Origin: Thermaceae bacterium
Lineage (GTDB): Bacteria; Deinococcota; Deinococci; Deinococcales; Marinithermaceae
Assembly (NCBI GenBank): GCA_027067955.1
Contig: JAMOUW010000059.1
Coordinates: forward strand, 1-64,000
DNA: 64,000 nt
Direction: 5' to 3'
Below the pieces are notes generated by a model. It had not been told where the DNA came from and did not search any database. It saw nothing but the letters and a program-made list of their open reading frames with translations. A program made the position numbers and the translations under genes. Positions 54,224 through 63,269 of the stretch are shown here, one piece after another; positions within the stretch are counted from its first letter, which is position 1; the number at the start of each line of letters is the position of its first letter.

Positions 54224-56392
54224 ATGCCCGTATCCACAGAAAACACCCCTTCCCCGCACCGGTTCAGCACCATGCTCGGCGGTCGCGAGCTGGTCATCGA
54301 AACCGGCAAGTACGCCCGCCAGGCCTCCGGATCGGTCTGGGTCCGTTACGGCGAGACGATCGTCATGGGCACCGCCGAAGGATCCAAGGATCCGGTGGAT
54401 ATGCCCTTCCTGCCGCTCACGGTCGAGTTCGAAGAGCGCCACTACGCCATCGGCAAAATACCCGGCTCTTTCATGCGCCGCGAGGGGAGGCCGGGCGAGA
54501 AGGCCATCCTTTCGGCGCGCATGACCGACCGCCCCATCCGCCCGCTCTTCCCGAAGGGTTTCCGCCACGAAGTGCAGGTAATCCTGACCGTCCTGGCGGC
54601 CGACCAGCAGAACCCGCCCGACGTGCTCGGCCCCATCGCCGCCTCGGCGGCGCTGTCGCTCTCGGACGTCCCCTGGGAGGGCCCCATCGCCAGCGTGCGC
54701 GTAGGCCGGGTGGACGGCCGGCTGGTCATCAACCCCACCCTGCAACAGCTCGAGGAAAGCGAGCTGGACCTCATCGTTGCCGGTTCCAAGGACGCCATCA
54801 TCATGGTCGAGGCCGGCGCCAGGGAGGTCAGCGAGGACCTGCTGGTGGAGGCACTCGACTTCGCCCACCGCGAGATGCAACCGCTGATCGCGCTCCAGGA
54901 GGAAATGCGCGAGAAACTTGGCAAGCCCAAGTTTGACTGGACTCCGCCACCGACGCTGTCAGACGAAGAGCTCGAAGCTTTTTACCAGCTGGCCATCGAA
55001 CGCGGCTTGAAAGAAGTACTGCTCACCGCGTCCAAGCACGAGCGAGCCGAAGCGCTCGACACCTTCCGCGACCAGCTGCTCGAGGAAGTCGCCCCGGGCG
55101 AGGACGAGGAGTCCGAGGCCCGGAGGGCGCTTTACAAGCAGGCCTTCGGCGACGTGACCAAACGCGAGCTGCGCCGGATGATAGTCGAGGAGAAGAAGCG
55201 CGCCGACGGCCGGGGCCCGGAGGAAATCCGCCCCATATGGATCGAGGTGGACGTGCTACCGCGCTCGCACGGTTCCGCGGTCTTCACCCGCGGCGAGACC
55301 CAGGTGCTGGGTACCATCACCCTGGGCACCGGCCGCGACGAGCAGATAATCGACGACCTGGGTCTGGACGAGTCCGAAGACTTCCTGGTCCACTACAACT
55401 TCCCGCCTTACTCGACCGGGGAAGTCAAGCGCCTGCGCGGCGTTTCCCGGCGCGAGGTCGGCCACGGCAACCTGGCCAAGCGGGCGCTCAAACCGATGCT
55501 GCCCGACAAGGACGACTTCCCCTACACCATCCGCGTTGTCGGCGACGTGCTCGAGTCCAACGGTTCCAGCTCGATGGCCACCGTCTGCGCCGGTTGCCTG
55601 GCGCTGATGGACGCCGGCGTGCCCATCAAGAAACCGGTCGCCGGCATCGCCATGGGGCTGGTAAAGCCCGAGGAGGGCGAACCGGTGGTGCTCACCGACA
55701 TCCTCGGCATGGAAGACGCCCTGGGTGACATGGACTTCAAGGTAACCGGCACCCGCGACGGCGTGACCGCGCTGCAAATGGACATCAAGGTTCAGGGGCT
55801 GGACGCCGCGGTAATGCGCCGCGCCTTGCAACAGGCCCGGGAAGCGCGCCTGGACATTCTGGAGCAGATGCAGCAGATCATGCCCGCGCCCCGGCCGGAG
55901 CTCAAACCCTTCGCCCCCCGCATCGTTTCCATCAAGATCCCGGTCGACAAGATCGGTGCGGTTATCGGCCCCGGGGGCAAGAACATCCGCTCCCTGGAAG
56001 AACTGGGGGTTTCCATCGACATCGAGGAAGACGGCACCGTACGCATCTATTCGGCCGAAGGGCCGGCGGCCGAGGAGGCCCGGGCCCGCATCGAAGCCAT
56101 GACCCGCGAGGCCAAGGTGGGCGAGGTCTACGAGGGCGTGGTTGTGCGCACCACAAACTTCGGCGCCTTCATCCAGCTCTTCCCGGGCACCGAAGGGCTC
56201 CTGCACATTAGCCAGATCGCCGAAGAGCGCGTCGACAAGGTGGAAGACCATCTCAAGGTGGGCGACAAGATAACCGTCAAGGTAAACCGCATAGACGAGA
56301 AGGGGCGGGTAGACTTGGTCCGCCCCGAGCTCGAGGGCAAGATCCCGCCGCGGCGTCCGCCCCGCTCCGGTGGACCGCGCCGCAATCGCTAG
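54224..56392 (+). CDS. pnp: Polyribonucleotide nucleotidyltransferase (PNPase)
   Basis: A 722-residue phosphorolytic 3'-5' exoribonuclease. Two RNase PH domains ([38 protein letters not shown]), a KH domain ([17 protein letters not shown]) and an S1 domain ([20 protein letters not shown]) are seen. I chose the ATG at 54224, which has CAGGTGA upstream, over a GTG three codons earlier that lies inside that site. rpsO-pnp is the usual order. Confidence 0.97.
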   Translation: MPVSTENTPSPHRFSTMLGGRELVIETGKYARQASGSVWVRYGETIVMGTAEGSKDPVDMPFLPLTVEFEERHYAIGKIPGSFMRREGRPGEKAILSARMTDRPIRPLFPKGFRHEVQVILTVLAADQQNPPDVLGPIAASAALSLSDVPWEGPIASVRVGRVDGRLVINPTLQQLEESELDLIVAGSKDAIIMVEAGAREVSEDLLVEALDFAHREMQPLIALQEEMREKLGKPKFDWTPPPTLSDEELEAFYQLAIERGLKEVLLTASKHERAEALDTFRDQLLEEVAPGEDEESEARRALYKQAFGDVTKRELRRMIVEEKKRADGRGPEEIRPIWIEVDVLPRSHGSAVFTRGETQVLGTITLGTGRDEQIIDDLGLDESEDFLVHYNFPPYSTGEVKRLRGVSRREVGHGNLAKRALKPMLPDKDDFPYTIRVVGDVLESNGSSSMATVCAGCLALMDAGVPIKKPVAGIAMGLVKPEEGEPVVLTDILGMEDALGDMDFKVTGTRDGVTALQMDIKVQGLDAAVMRRALQQAREARLDILEQMQQIMPAPRPELKPFAPRIVSIKIPVDKIGAVIGPGGKNIRSLEELGVSIDIEEDGTVRIYSAEGPAAEEARARIEAMTREAKVGEVYEGVVVRTTNFGAFIQLFPGTEGLLHISQIAEERVDKVEDHLKVGDKITVKVNRIDEKGRVDLVRPELEGKIPPRRPPRSGGPRRNR

Positions 56393-56446
56393 ATACGCAA
56401 GCAGCCGGCCGGGTGCCCCTGGCGGCCCGGCCGCTCAGGAGAATGA

Positions 56447-58165
56447 ATGACCGAAAAAAAAGCATCAACTAACCGCCGTCCGGCCCGCCGGCGGCCCCGC
56501 AGTCGTAAATCCAAGGTGCCCGCCTCCATCGGCAAGCTGGAAATTATACCGCTAGGCGGCATGGGTGAGATCGGCAAGAACATCACCGCCTTTCGCTTCG
56601 AAGACGAAATCCTGGTAGTGGATGGTGGTCTGGCCTTCCCGGAGGAATACATGCCCGGGGTGGACATCCTCATCCCGCGCATCGATTACCTGGTGGAAAA
56701 CGCCAAGCTGATCAAGGGCTGGGTGCTTACTCACGGTCACGAAGACCATATCGGCGGCCTGCCCTTCCTGCTGCCGCAGCTCCCCAAGATTCCGCTCTAC
56801 GGGGCGCGGCTGACGCTCGGCCTGCTGCGCGGAAAGCTGGAAGAGTTCGGCCTCAAGCCGGGTGAGTACGAGCTGAATACGATCAGCACCGACGAAACGC
56901 TCAAGCTGGGGCGTTACTTCACGGTGGACATGTTCCGGATGACCCACTCAATACCCGACAACTCGGGGCTCATCATCCGCACCCCGGTCGGCAACGTGGT
57001 TCACACCGGCGACTTCAAACTCGACCCGACGCCGATCGACGGCAAGGTCAGCCATCTGGCCAAGGTGGCCCAGGCCGGTGCTGAAGGGGTGCTGCTCCTG
57101 ATAGCAGACTCAACCAACGCCGAGCGCCCCGGCATCACCCCCAGCGAGGCTGAAGTGGCCAAAGCGCTCGATGCCGCCATCGGTGCAGCTGAGGGGCGGG
57201 TTTTCGTGACCACCTTCGCATCGCACATCCACCGGGTGCAGTCGGTAATCCGCGCCGCCGAGCGGCACGGGCGCAAGGTGGCCATGGAAGGCCGCAGCAT
57301 GCTTAAGTTTGCGCGGATTGCACTCGAGCTGGGCTATCTGGAGGTTGCCGACCGGCTTTATACCACCGACGAGATCAAGGACATCCCCGATCGCGAGGTG
57401 CTGGTGCTGGCCACCGGCTCCCAGGGGCAGCCCATGGCGGTGCTGAGCCGGCTCGCCTTCGGCCGCCACGCCAAACTGAGCGTGAGCGAAGGCGACACCG
57501 TGATTCTCAGCTCCAGCCCCATCCCCGGCAACGAAGAAGCCGTCAACCGGGTGATAAACAAGCTTTACGAGCTGGGAGCCAAGGTTCTCTATCCGCCCGC
57601 CTACAAGGTGCACGCCTCCGGCCACGCCAGCCGCGAAGAACTGCGCTTTCTCTATAATCTGGTGCAACCCAGATTTTTCATGCCCTGGCACGGCGAGATG
57701 CGTCACCAGACCAACTTCAAGTGGCTGGCCGAAGGAATGCCCAAACCCCCGGAGAAAACCGTCATCGCCGAAAACGGCGACGTGTTCGAGCTGACGGCGG
57801 GCGACCTGAAAAAGACCGGCAGGGTCAAGGCCGGCGCCCTCTACGTAGACGGCCTGGGGGTGGGCGACATTACCGACGACATCCTCGAGGAGCGCCAGGA
57901 CATGGCCGCCGACGGCATCGTCATCATCACCGCCCTGGTGTCCGCCAATCCGGTGGTGGAAGTGGTCAGCCGCGGCTTTGTTAAGGCCGGTCAGCGGCTG
58001 CACGCCGAAATACGGCGGATGGCGCTGGAAGCGATCAGGAACGGCGTGAACGAAAAGAAACCGCTCGAGCAAATCCGCGACGACGTCTACTACCCCGCCA
58101 AGAAGTTCATCCGCAAGGTCACCGGGCGCGACCCGATAATTATTCCCATCCTCTTCGAGGCTTAG
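56447..58165 (+). CDS. rnj: Ribonuclease J
   Basis: A 572-residue metallo-beta-lactamase/beta-CASP nuclease with endo- and 5'-3' exo-activity. The metal site is LTHGHEDHIGGLPF, and HTGDFKLDPTPIDG and MPWHGEMRHQTN supply further ligands. The basic N-terminus (RRPARRRPRSRKSK) may bind RNA. AGGAGA lies just before the ATG. Together with pnp it forms an RNA-turnover cluster. Confidence 0.95.
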   Translation: MTEKKASTNRRPARRRPRSRKSKVPASIGKLEIIPLGGMGEIGKNITAFRFEDEILVVDGGLAFPEEYMPGVDILIPRIDYLVENAKLIKGWVLTHGHEDHIGGLPFLLPQLPKIPLYGARLTLGLLRGKLEEFGLKPGEYELNTISTDETLKLGRYFTVDMFRMTHSIPDNSGLIIRTPVGNVVHTGDFKLDPTPIDGKVSHLAKVAQAGAEGVLLLIADSTNAERPGITPSEAEVAKALDAAIGAAEGRVFVTTFASHIHRVQSVIRAAERHGRKVAMEGRSMLKFARIALELGYLEVADRLYTTDEIKDIPDREVLVLATGSQGQPMAVLSRLAFGRHAKLSVSEGDTVILSSSPIPGNEEAVNRVINKLYELGAKVLYPPAYKVHASGHASREELRFLYNLVQPRFFMPWHGEMRHQTNFKWLAEGMPKPPEKTVIAENGDVFELTAGDLKKTGRVKAGALYVDGLGVGDITDDILEERQDMAADGIVIITALVSANPVVEVVSRGFVKAGQRLHAEIRRMALEAIRNGVNEKKPLEQIRDDVYYPAKKFIRKVTGRDPIIIPILFEA

Positions 58166-58167
58166 GC

Positions 58168-59082
58168 GTGGGCGGAGCAGGCGTGCTGCTAGGCGCGGTC
58201 GCCCCGGTGGCGCTGATGGTGACCGCCGGTTACCTGGCGGTCAAACTGCTCAAGATCGACCGCGGGCCGCTAACGCGGCTAACCCTGTTCGTTCTCGTCC
58301 CCTTCCTGGTCTTCGATCAGCTCTGGCGGAACCAGGCCGACCTGGGCGGCGCCCTCAAGCTGGCTGGCGCCTTCGCCCTGGCCTCGGTCGGTTTCGCTCT
58401 GACTGGCTGGCTGGCGGGCCGTTTCTTGAACCTGCCACAGCCGACCCGTGCCAGCCTGGCCGCCACCACTGCTTTTCCCAATACCGGCAACATGGGGCTC
58501 TCGGTGGCCTTCTTCGCTTTGGGCGATGCCGGTTTGGAACGGGCGACCATCATCTTCGTCGTCGCCACCATGTTGCTGTTCAGCTTTGGCCCCGCCCTGT
58601 TCAGCGGCGGCGGCTTCCTGGAACAGCTAAAGATGACGCTGCGCCTGCCGCTCATCTGGGCGGTCGTGCTCGGGCTGATCGCCAACGCGGTGGACCTGCA
58701 GCTCCCTCTCAACCTGGGAGGCGGCGTGCACATGCTGGCCCAGGGCGCCATTCCCATGCTACTGCTCTCGCTGGGGATGCAAATCGCCGAGTCGCGCTTC
58801 TCAGTTGGCGCTTACGACCTCTTCGCGAGCCTGCTGCGCGTACTGGGCGGGCCGCTGCTCGCCTACCTGGCGGCACTGGCCCTGGGGCTGCGGGGGCCTG
58901 ACCTGGTGGTGCTGCTCCTTATCAGCGGTATGCCGGCCGCCGTAAACACCTACCTGATGGCGGCCGAGTTCGGCGGGGACGCCGAACGCACCGCTCGGGT
59001 GGTCGTTCTCTCCACCCTGCTCAGTTTTCTGACCCTGCCGCTGGTCCTTGGCCTGGCGGTGCGGGCGGCGGGGGCAGGCTAG
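58168..59082 (+). CDS. AEC-family (auxin efflux carrier) transporter
   Basis: A 304-residue protein with about ten membrane helices. ATTAFPNTGNMGLSVAFFALG and ISGMPAAVNTYLMAAEFGGD are AEC signatures. The substrate is unknown, possibly a carboxylate. The start is GTG, two bases after rnj. The last 62 bases overlap the convergent lipoprotein gene. Confidence 0.88.
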   Translation: MGGAGVLLGAVAPVALMVTAGYLAVKLLKIDRGPLTRLTLFVLVPFLVFDQLWRNQADLGGALKLAGAFALASVGFALTGWLAGRFLNLPQPTRASLAATTAFPNTGNMGLSVAFFALGDAGLERATIIFVVATMLLFSFGPALFSGGGFLEQLKMTLRLPLIWAVVLGLIANAVDLQLPLNLGGGVHMLAQGAIPMLLLSLGMQIAESRFSVGAYDLFASLLRVLGGPLLAYLAALALGLRGPDLVVLLLISGMPAAVNTYLMAAEFGGDAERTARVVVLSTLLSFLTLPLVLGLAVRAAGAG

Positions 59083-59437
59083 GCGCCCCGAGGTCGAGCT
59101 GGAGCAGCAACCTGCCCTCAACAATGACCAGCAATCTGTAGAACCGCCCCTCCTCGTAAGGAAACGTCAGCTCCAGCTTCCGGGGCCGCTCCACCCACAG
59201 GGACCGTTCTTCAACCATATGGTCGCCTGCAAGCCATTTCAGTTCGAGATAATTGGGCTCCGGCCAGCGCCGCAGATCCAGCGCCACGCGGGCGACGTCA
59301 CCGGCGGGATCGAGCGCGCCGGTGATGGATATCCTTTCTGGATAGGTCTCCTCCGGGGGAATCAGCGGCCAGAAAGTGTAACGACAAGCGGATAGAAGCA
59401 TCAGCATCACGAGCAGCAATACCGGGGTCGGTCTCAT
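59021..59437 (-). CDS. Small lipoprotein of unknown function
   Basis: A 138-residue protein with lipobox LLSAC after MRPTPVLLLVMLM. The mature part is beta-rich (VARVALDLRRWPEPNYLELK) and ends in a Pro-rich tail. That tail is encoded inside the AEC gene on the other strand, so its start is firm but its end may be overlapped by chance. Confidence 0.7.
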   Translation of the reverse strand: MRPTPVLLLVMLMLLSACRYTFWPLIPPEETYPERISITGALDPAGDVARVALDLRRWPEPNYLELKWLAGDHMVEERSLWVERPRKLELTFPYEEGRFYRLLVIVEGRLLLQLDLGAPSLPPPPAPPGQGPAAGSEN

Positions 59438-59472
59438 CCCCTATACGCTAGTCCCCTTGCATGCGAGGCGGG

Positions 59473-60174
59473 TTAAAGACAACGCAGCGCCGCGGCCGCG
59501 GCGGCCAGCACCAGCGGCGCGGTTTCAGCACGGAGGATGCGCGGACCCAGACAGACGGGCGCGAAGCCCAGGCCGGTCAGGTGTTCCACCTCGGCCTCGG
59601 TGAACCCTCCTTCGGGTCCGCTGGCGAGTGCCACCGCGCCGCTTTCGGGCCAATTGATGGCGTTAATCGTCGTCGGCGTATACGGGTGGGCTACCAGACC
59701 AAACTCCACCGGGGACAGTTCTGCCAGCGCTAGCGGCTCCGCCACCTCGGGCACCCGCGCCCGTCCCGACTGTTTGGCGGCCTCAACCGCGATCCGGCGC
59801 AGCCGCTCCAGCTTGGTCCGGCCCATCTCGCGGGGAACGCTGCGCTCGGTTACGAGCAGCACGAAACGGCTCACGCCGAGCTCGCTGCCGGCCCGGACCA
59901 CACCGGCCAGCTTGTCGCCTTTGAGCAGGGCGATGTGGAGAACGACGGCGACCGGCGGTTCGCGCAGGGCCGGTTCGGGGCTGGCGACCGCCAGGACGAC
60001 CGCCCCGCCCTCAACCTTCACCACCCGGGCGGCCGCCTCGAGCCCGGAGCCGTCAAAAGCCAGGACCTCGCGACCCGGCTCCACCCGCAAAACGTGAATC
60101 AGGTGGTGCGCCTCCTGCCCCGCCAAACGGATTTCGGGAGCCAGTTCGGGAACGAATACCCGCGGCTTCCTCAC
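59473..60174 (-). CDS. rsmE: 16S rRNA (uracil(1498)-N3)-methyltransferase
   Basis: A 233-residue SPOUT methyltransferase. EAHHLIHVLRVEPGREVLAF, the knot motif VALASGPEGGFTEAEVEHL and LGPRILRAETAPLVLAAA are diagnostic. It overlaps prmA by four bases, so both rRNA/ribosomal-protein modifiers are cotranslated. Confidence 0.94.
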   Translation of the reverse strand: MRKPRVFVPELAPEIRLAGQEAHHLIHVLRVEPGREVLAFDGSGLEAAARVVKVEGGAVVLAVASPEPALREPPVAVVLHIALLKGDKLAGVVRAGSELGVSRFVLLVTERSVPREMGRTKLERLRRIAVEAAKQSGRARVPEVAEPLALAELSPVEFGLVAHPYTPTTINAINWPESGAVALASGPEGGFTEAEVEHLTGLGFAPVCLGPRILRAETAPLVLAAAAAALRCL

Positions 60175-60929
60175 CTACGGTACCCCAACAACACCCACTC
60201 GCCTTCCCGCCTGCGGCCCAGCGGCACAAAACCGGCGGCGCGCATGGCGGCGTCGGCCACGTTTTCGCGATCCGCCAGGACGCCGGTTATCCAGGCGCGG
60301 CCCCCCGGCGCCAGCAAACGGGCGTAAGCCGGGGCCAGCTCGGCGTGCAGTTCGGCGTAAAGGTTGGCCAGGATCAAATCCTGGGGCGGGGCGGCGACCT
60401 CGACGCTGCCCGCGCGAAACTCCGGCTCCACCCCGTTGCGGCGGGCGTTCTCGCGGGCGGCAGCTATTGCCTGCTGGTCTATGTCTACTCCCAGCGCCGT
60501 CGCGCCCAGCATGGCGGCGGCGATGGTCAGGATTCCCGAACCGGCGCCGACGTCGAGCACCCGCTTACCGGCCGGTCGTTCGGCGGCCAGCGCCTCGAGC
60601 GCCATCCTCGTGGTTTCGTGATGGCCGGTTCCGAAAGCCATTCCTGGCTCAAGGACTATCTTCGTCTCCGGGCCCGACCACTCGTGCCAGGGAGCCAGCA
60701 CGACAAAGGGTCCGGCCGTCACCGGGTGGAGGTCCCTTTTCCAGACCTCGAGCCAGTCGTCGTCGGGAAGCTCCCGCCAGCTGCCGGGCAGCGGCAGCTC
60801 CACCCGCTCGGGAAAGTAGGCCCAGACCTCGCCGGGTTTTTCCTCGAGACCGCCTGCGCCCAGCTCGAAGAGCAGGGGCGTATAGGAGTCGAGCAGTTCG
60901 AAGTCGCCCTTCAGTACAAAAACGTGCAC
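60171..60929 (-). CDS. prmA: Ribosomal protein L11 methyltransferase
   Basis: A 252-residue SAM enzyme that methylates L11. VLEPGMAFGTGHHETTRMAL and VLDVGAGSGILTIAAAMLG are the family core, with LANLYAELHAEL downstream. The start is GTG with TAGAAT (60936-60941) exactly six bases before it, fitting a leaderless message. Confidence 0.94.
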   Translation of the reverse strand: MHVFVLKGDFELLDSYTPLLFELGAGGLEEKPGEVWAYFPERVELPLPGSWRELPDDDWLEVWKRDLHPVTAGPFVVLAPWHEWSGPETKIVLEPGMAFGTGHHETTRMALEALAAERPAGKRVLDVGAGSGILTIAAAMLGATALGVDIDQQAIAAARENARRNGVEPEFRAGSVEVAAPPQDLILANLYAELHAELAPAYARLLAPGGRAWITGVLADRENVADAAMRAAGFVPLGRRREGEWVLLGYRR

Positions 60930-60935
60930 GAACGC

Positions 60936-60941
60936 ATTCTA
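60936..60941 (-). promoter_or_regulatory. -10 box of leaderless prmA
   Basis: TAGAAT, six bases (GCGTTC), then GTG. No ribosome site is visible in between. Confidence 0.5.
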
Positions 60942-61017
60942 CGCGAGTGAACCAGCCGCGATCCGAACCCGCGCGGCCGGTTTGCCAGAACTGCAGGCCT
61001 CTTTGCCACCGGACCCG

Positions 61018-61392
61018 TTACCGCGTGCCGCGACGTTCCGCAAACCTCTCGGCGACCTCCCGGAGCCGCTCACCGACCCGGAATCCCAATTCTGCCGCCG
61101 GGACGTTGGCGTGACTTATCACCCCGCTGTCCCAGGTGTCGGCCGCCTCACCGATACGGGCGCTCTCGCAATCTACCGCCACCGCCGCCAGACCCTCGCG
61201 TTCTAGCAGCTCCAGTCCCGCCACCCCCGCCCCGTCCTTGCCCACCCCGGCATCGTTGAAAACCACCAGCAAGGGGCGGAACGACAGCGCATAGCGGGCA
61301 GCGCTCGAGCCGCCGTGCGAACCGGTGACCACCAGCTCCCCGGTCTGAACCGCCCCGCCCTCGGCTACCGAGTCCAGCAACCATATTCGCAT
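61018..61392 (-). CDS. Conserved hypothetical protein, 124 residues
   Basis: The start MRIWLLDSVAEGG and the body VTGSHGGSSAARYALSFRPL, VVFNDAGVGKDGAGVAGLEL and DTWDSGVISHAN look highly conserved and Gly-rich, like a nucleotide- or metal-binding small enzyme. I have no name for it. The chosen ATG has GGGG just upstream; an ATG eight codons earlier is too close to the TATATA box. Divergent from the M20 peptidase. Confidence 0.65.
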   Translation of the reverse strand: MRIWLLDSVAEGGAVQTGELVVTGSHGGSSAARYALSFRPLLVVFNDAGVGKDGAGVAGLELLEREGLAAVAVDCESARIGEAADTWDSGVISHANVPAAELGFRVGERLREVAERFAERRGTR

Positions 61393-61447
61393 ACCCCGGA
61401 CTTGCAGGCTTTGCATGGGCTATATAGTAAAACCCAAGGAGAAGAAA

Positions 61448-62755
61448 GTGGAAGGCACGAAAGTTACCTCGCTCCTGCAGCGGCTGATTCAATTCGACAC
61501 AACCAATCCGCCCGGCCGCGAGGCCGAAGCGATGCGCTGGGTGCAGGGCTGGCTCGAGGATCGCGGCGTTAGCTCGGAACTGCTCGCACGCGACCCGGAA
61601 CGCCCCAATCTGCTGGCCCGTTTTTCCGGGCGCGGCGCCGCCCCGCCCCTGCTCGTTTACGGCCACCTCGACGTGGTGACCACCGCGGGGCAGGACTGGA
61701 GCGTGCCCCCGTTCGAGGGCGTGATCAAGGACGGCTACGTCTGGGGGCGCGGCGCACTCGACATGAAGGGGGCGGTGGCCATGTACCTGACGGCGGTGAG
61801 CGAGGCCCACGCCACGGGCGAGCTGGCTGGCGACGTGGTGCTCGCGCTGGTGAGCGACGAGGAAGCCGGGGGCGACTACGGCGCGGCCTGGCTGGTGAAC
61901 GAACACCCCGGGCGCTTTGAGGGAATCCGCCACGCGCTGGGCGAATTCGGCGGTTTCAACATCGAGATCGCGGGGCAGAGGTTCTACCCGGTGATGGTGG
62001 CCGAAAAACAGATCTGCTGGCTGGAACTTAGCTTCACCGGCCCCGCCGGGCATGGCTCGCTGATACACCGCGGCGGGGCGATGGCCCGGCTGGGGCGGGC
62101 GCTGACGGCCCTCGACGGAAAACTGCCACCGGTTCACGTCACCCCCGTCGCCGAACGCATGTTCCGTGAAATCGCCACCGGCCTCGGCGGCGCTGCCCGC
62201 ACAGCTTTACTGCTGGCCCTCAAACCCCGCCTGACCGACCGCGTACTCAACGTCATGGGGAGAGGAGCCAGGCTCTTTCAACCGCTGTTCCACAACACCG
62301 TAAACGCCACCATCGTACGGGGAGGAAAAAAGGTAAACGTGGTTCCCGCCGAAGTAAGCCTGCAGCTTGACGGCCGGCTTCTTCCAGGATTTTCACCCGA
62401 TGACCTGATAGCGGAGCTAAAGCGCCTCATCCCGGTTCCCTTCAAAGTGCGCCTGCTGCGCCATGACCCGGGGCCAGAAAACGTGGACTGGAGCCTCTAC
62501 CCGTTACTCAAGCAGACGCTCGAGGAGGCCGACCCAGGCAGCCGGGCGGTACCGCTGCTCCTTTCCGGCGTTACCGACGGGCGGCACTTCGCGCGTCTGG
62601 GCATACAAACTTACGGCTTCACCCCCATGAAACTGCCGGCGGGCATGAACTTCTCCGAATTGATTCACGCCGCCGACGAACGCATTCCGGTGAAAGCGCT
62701 GGATTTCGGCGTAGAAACATTACGACGCTTCTTCCGAAGTTACGGCAGAATATGA
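61448..62755 (+). CDS. M20-family metallopeptidase / deacylase
   Basis: A 435-residue ArgE/DapE/ACY1-type enzyme. The metal motifs are VYGHLDVVTT, GRGALDMKGAVAMYL and VSDEEAGGDYGAA with the catalytic Glu-Glu. The start GTG has AAGGAG upstream (MEGTKVTSLLQRLIQFDTT). An upstream ATG in frame is at the -10 box TATAGT (61423-61428). Substrate probably an N-acyl amino acid or dipeptide. Confidence 0.88.
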   Translation: MEGTKVTSLLQRLIQFDTTNPPGREAEAMRWVQGWLEDRGVSSELLARDPERPNLLARFSGRGAAPPLLVYGHLDVVTTAGQDWSVPPFEGVIKDGYVWGRGALDMKGAVAMYLTAVSEAHATGELAGDVVLALVSDEEAGGDYGAAWLVNEHPGRFEGIRHALGEFGGFNIEIAGQRFYPVMVAEKQICWLELSFTGPAGHGSLIHRGGAMARLGRALTALDGKLPPVHVTPVAERMFREIATGLGGAARTALLLALKPRLTDRVLNVMGRGARLFQPLFHNTVNATIVRGGKKVNVVPAEVSLQLDGRLLPGFSPDDLIAELKRLIPVPFKVRLLRHDPGPENVDWSLYPLLKQTLEEADPGSRAVPLLLSGVTDGRHFARLGIQTYGFTPMKLPAGMNFSELIHAADERIPVKALDFGVETLRRFFRSYGRI

Positions 62756-62792
62756 ACAAGTGTGCAGCTCCGAGCACCGGTATACTGAAGCA

Positions 62793-63266
62793 ATGCTCAG
62801 CTGGCTCGACGTCCTCGCAATCACCACCGCCGCACTCGCTACCGCTATGGGCGTAAGGCGCGGTGGCGGCTTTCTTATAGCCCTGCCTCTCGCGGCCGCG
62901 CTCTACTGGCTGGGTCTGGATTACGTTTCCCAACCGTCCTTGCTGCCTTTTCTCGGAATCGGCAGCGGCCTGGCCGCCTCCTTCATTAGCGGCCTGGTTC
63001 CGGTGGCCTTTCCGTTCAAGCTTGATCCGTTTCTAGGAGGTATTGCAGGTTTCGTCTGGGGGGTGTTCCTGGCGCTCGCGCTCTGGGTCGGGCTGCCGGC
63101 AGAATACAGCCCCGCCACCGGGGCTATCCGTTATCCGGCACTCTCCTCACCGCCCATCATCCAGGACGCCGTGGCCTCAAGCCCGTTTGCACCCCGGCTG
63201 TTCGCCGCGGTCCGGCAAAACCCCGTGGCCAGGAAGATATTTTTCGGACCCGAGCTCCGCCCCTGA
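62793..63266 (+). CDS. CvpA-like membrane protein
   Basis: A 157-residue protein with four membrane helices (LSWLDVLAITTAALATAMGV, GGFLIALPLAAALYWLGL, GIAGFVWGVFLALALWVGL). The opening WLDVLAITTAALATAMGVRRG recalls CvpA, but the resemblance is partial. TATACT lies exactly six bases before the ATG, so the message is probably leaderless. Confidence 0.65.
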   Translation: MLSWLDVLAITTAALATAMGVRRGGGFLIALPLAAALYWLGLDYVSQPSLLPFLGIGSGLAASFISGLVPVAFPFKLDPFLGGIAGFVWGVFLALALWVGLPAEYSPATGAIRYPALSSPPIIQDAVASSPFAPRLFAAVRQNPVARKIFFGPELRP

Positions 63267-63269
63267 ACA

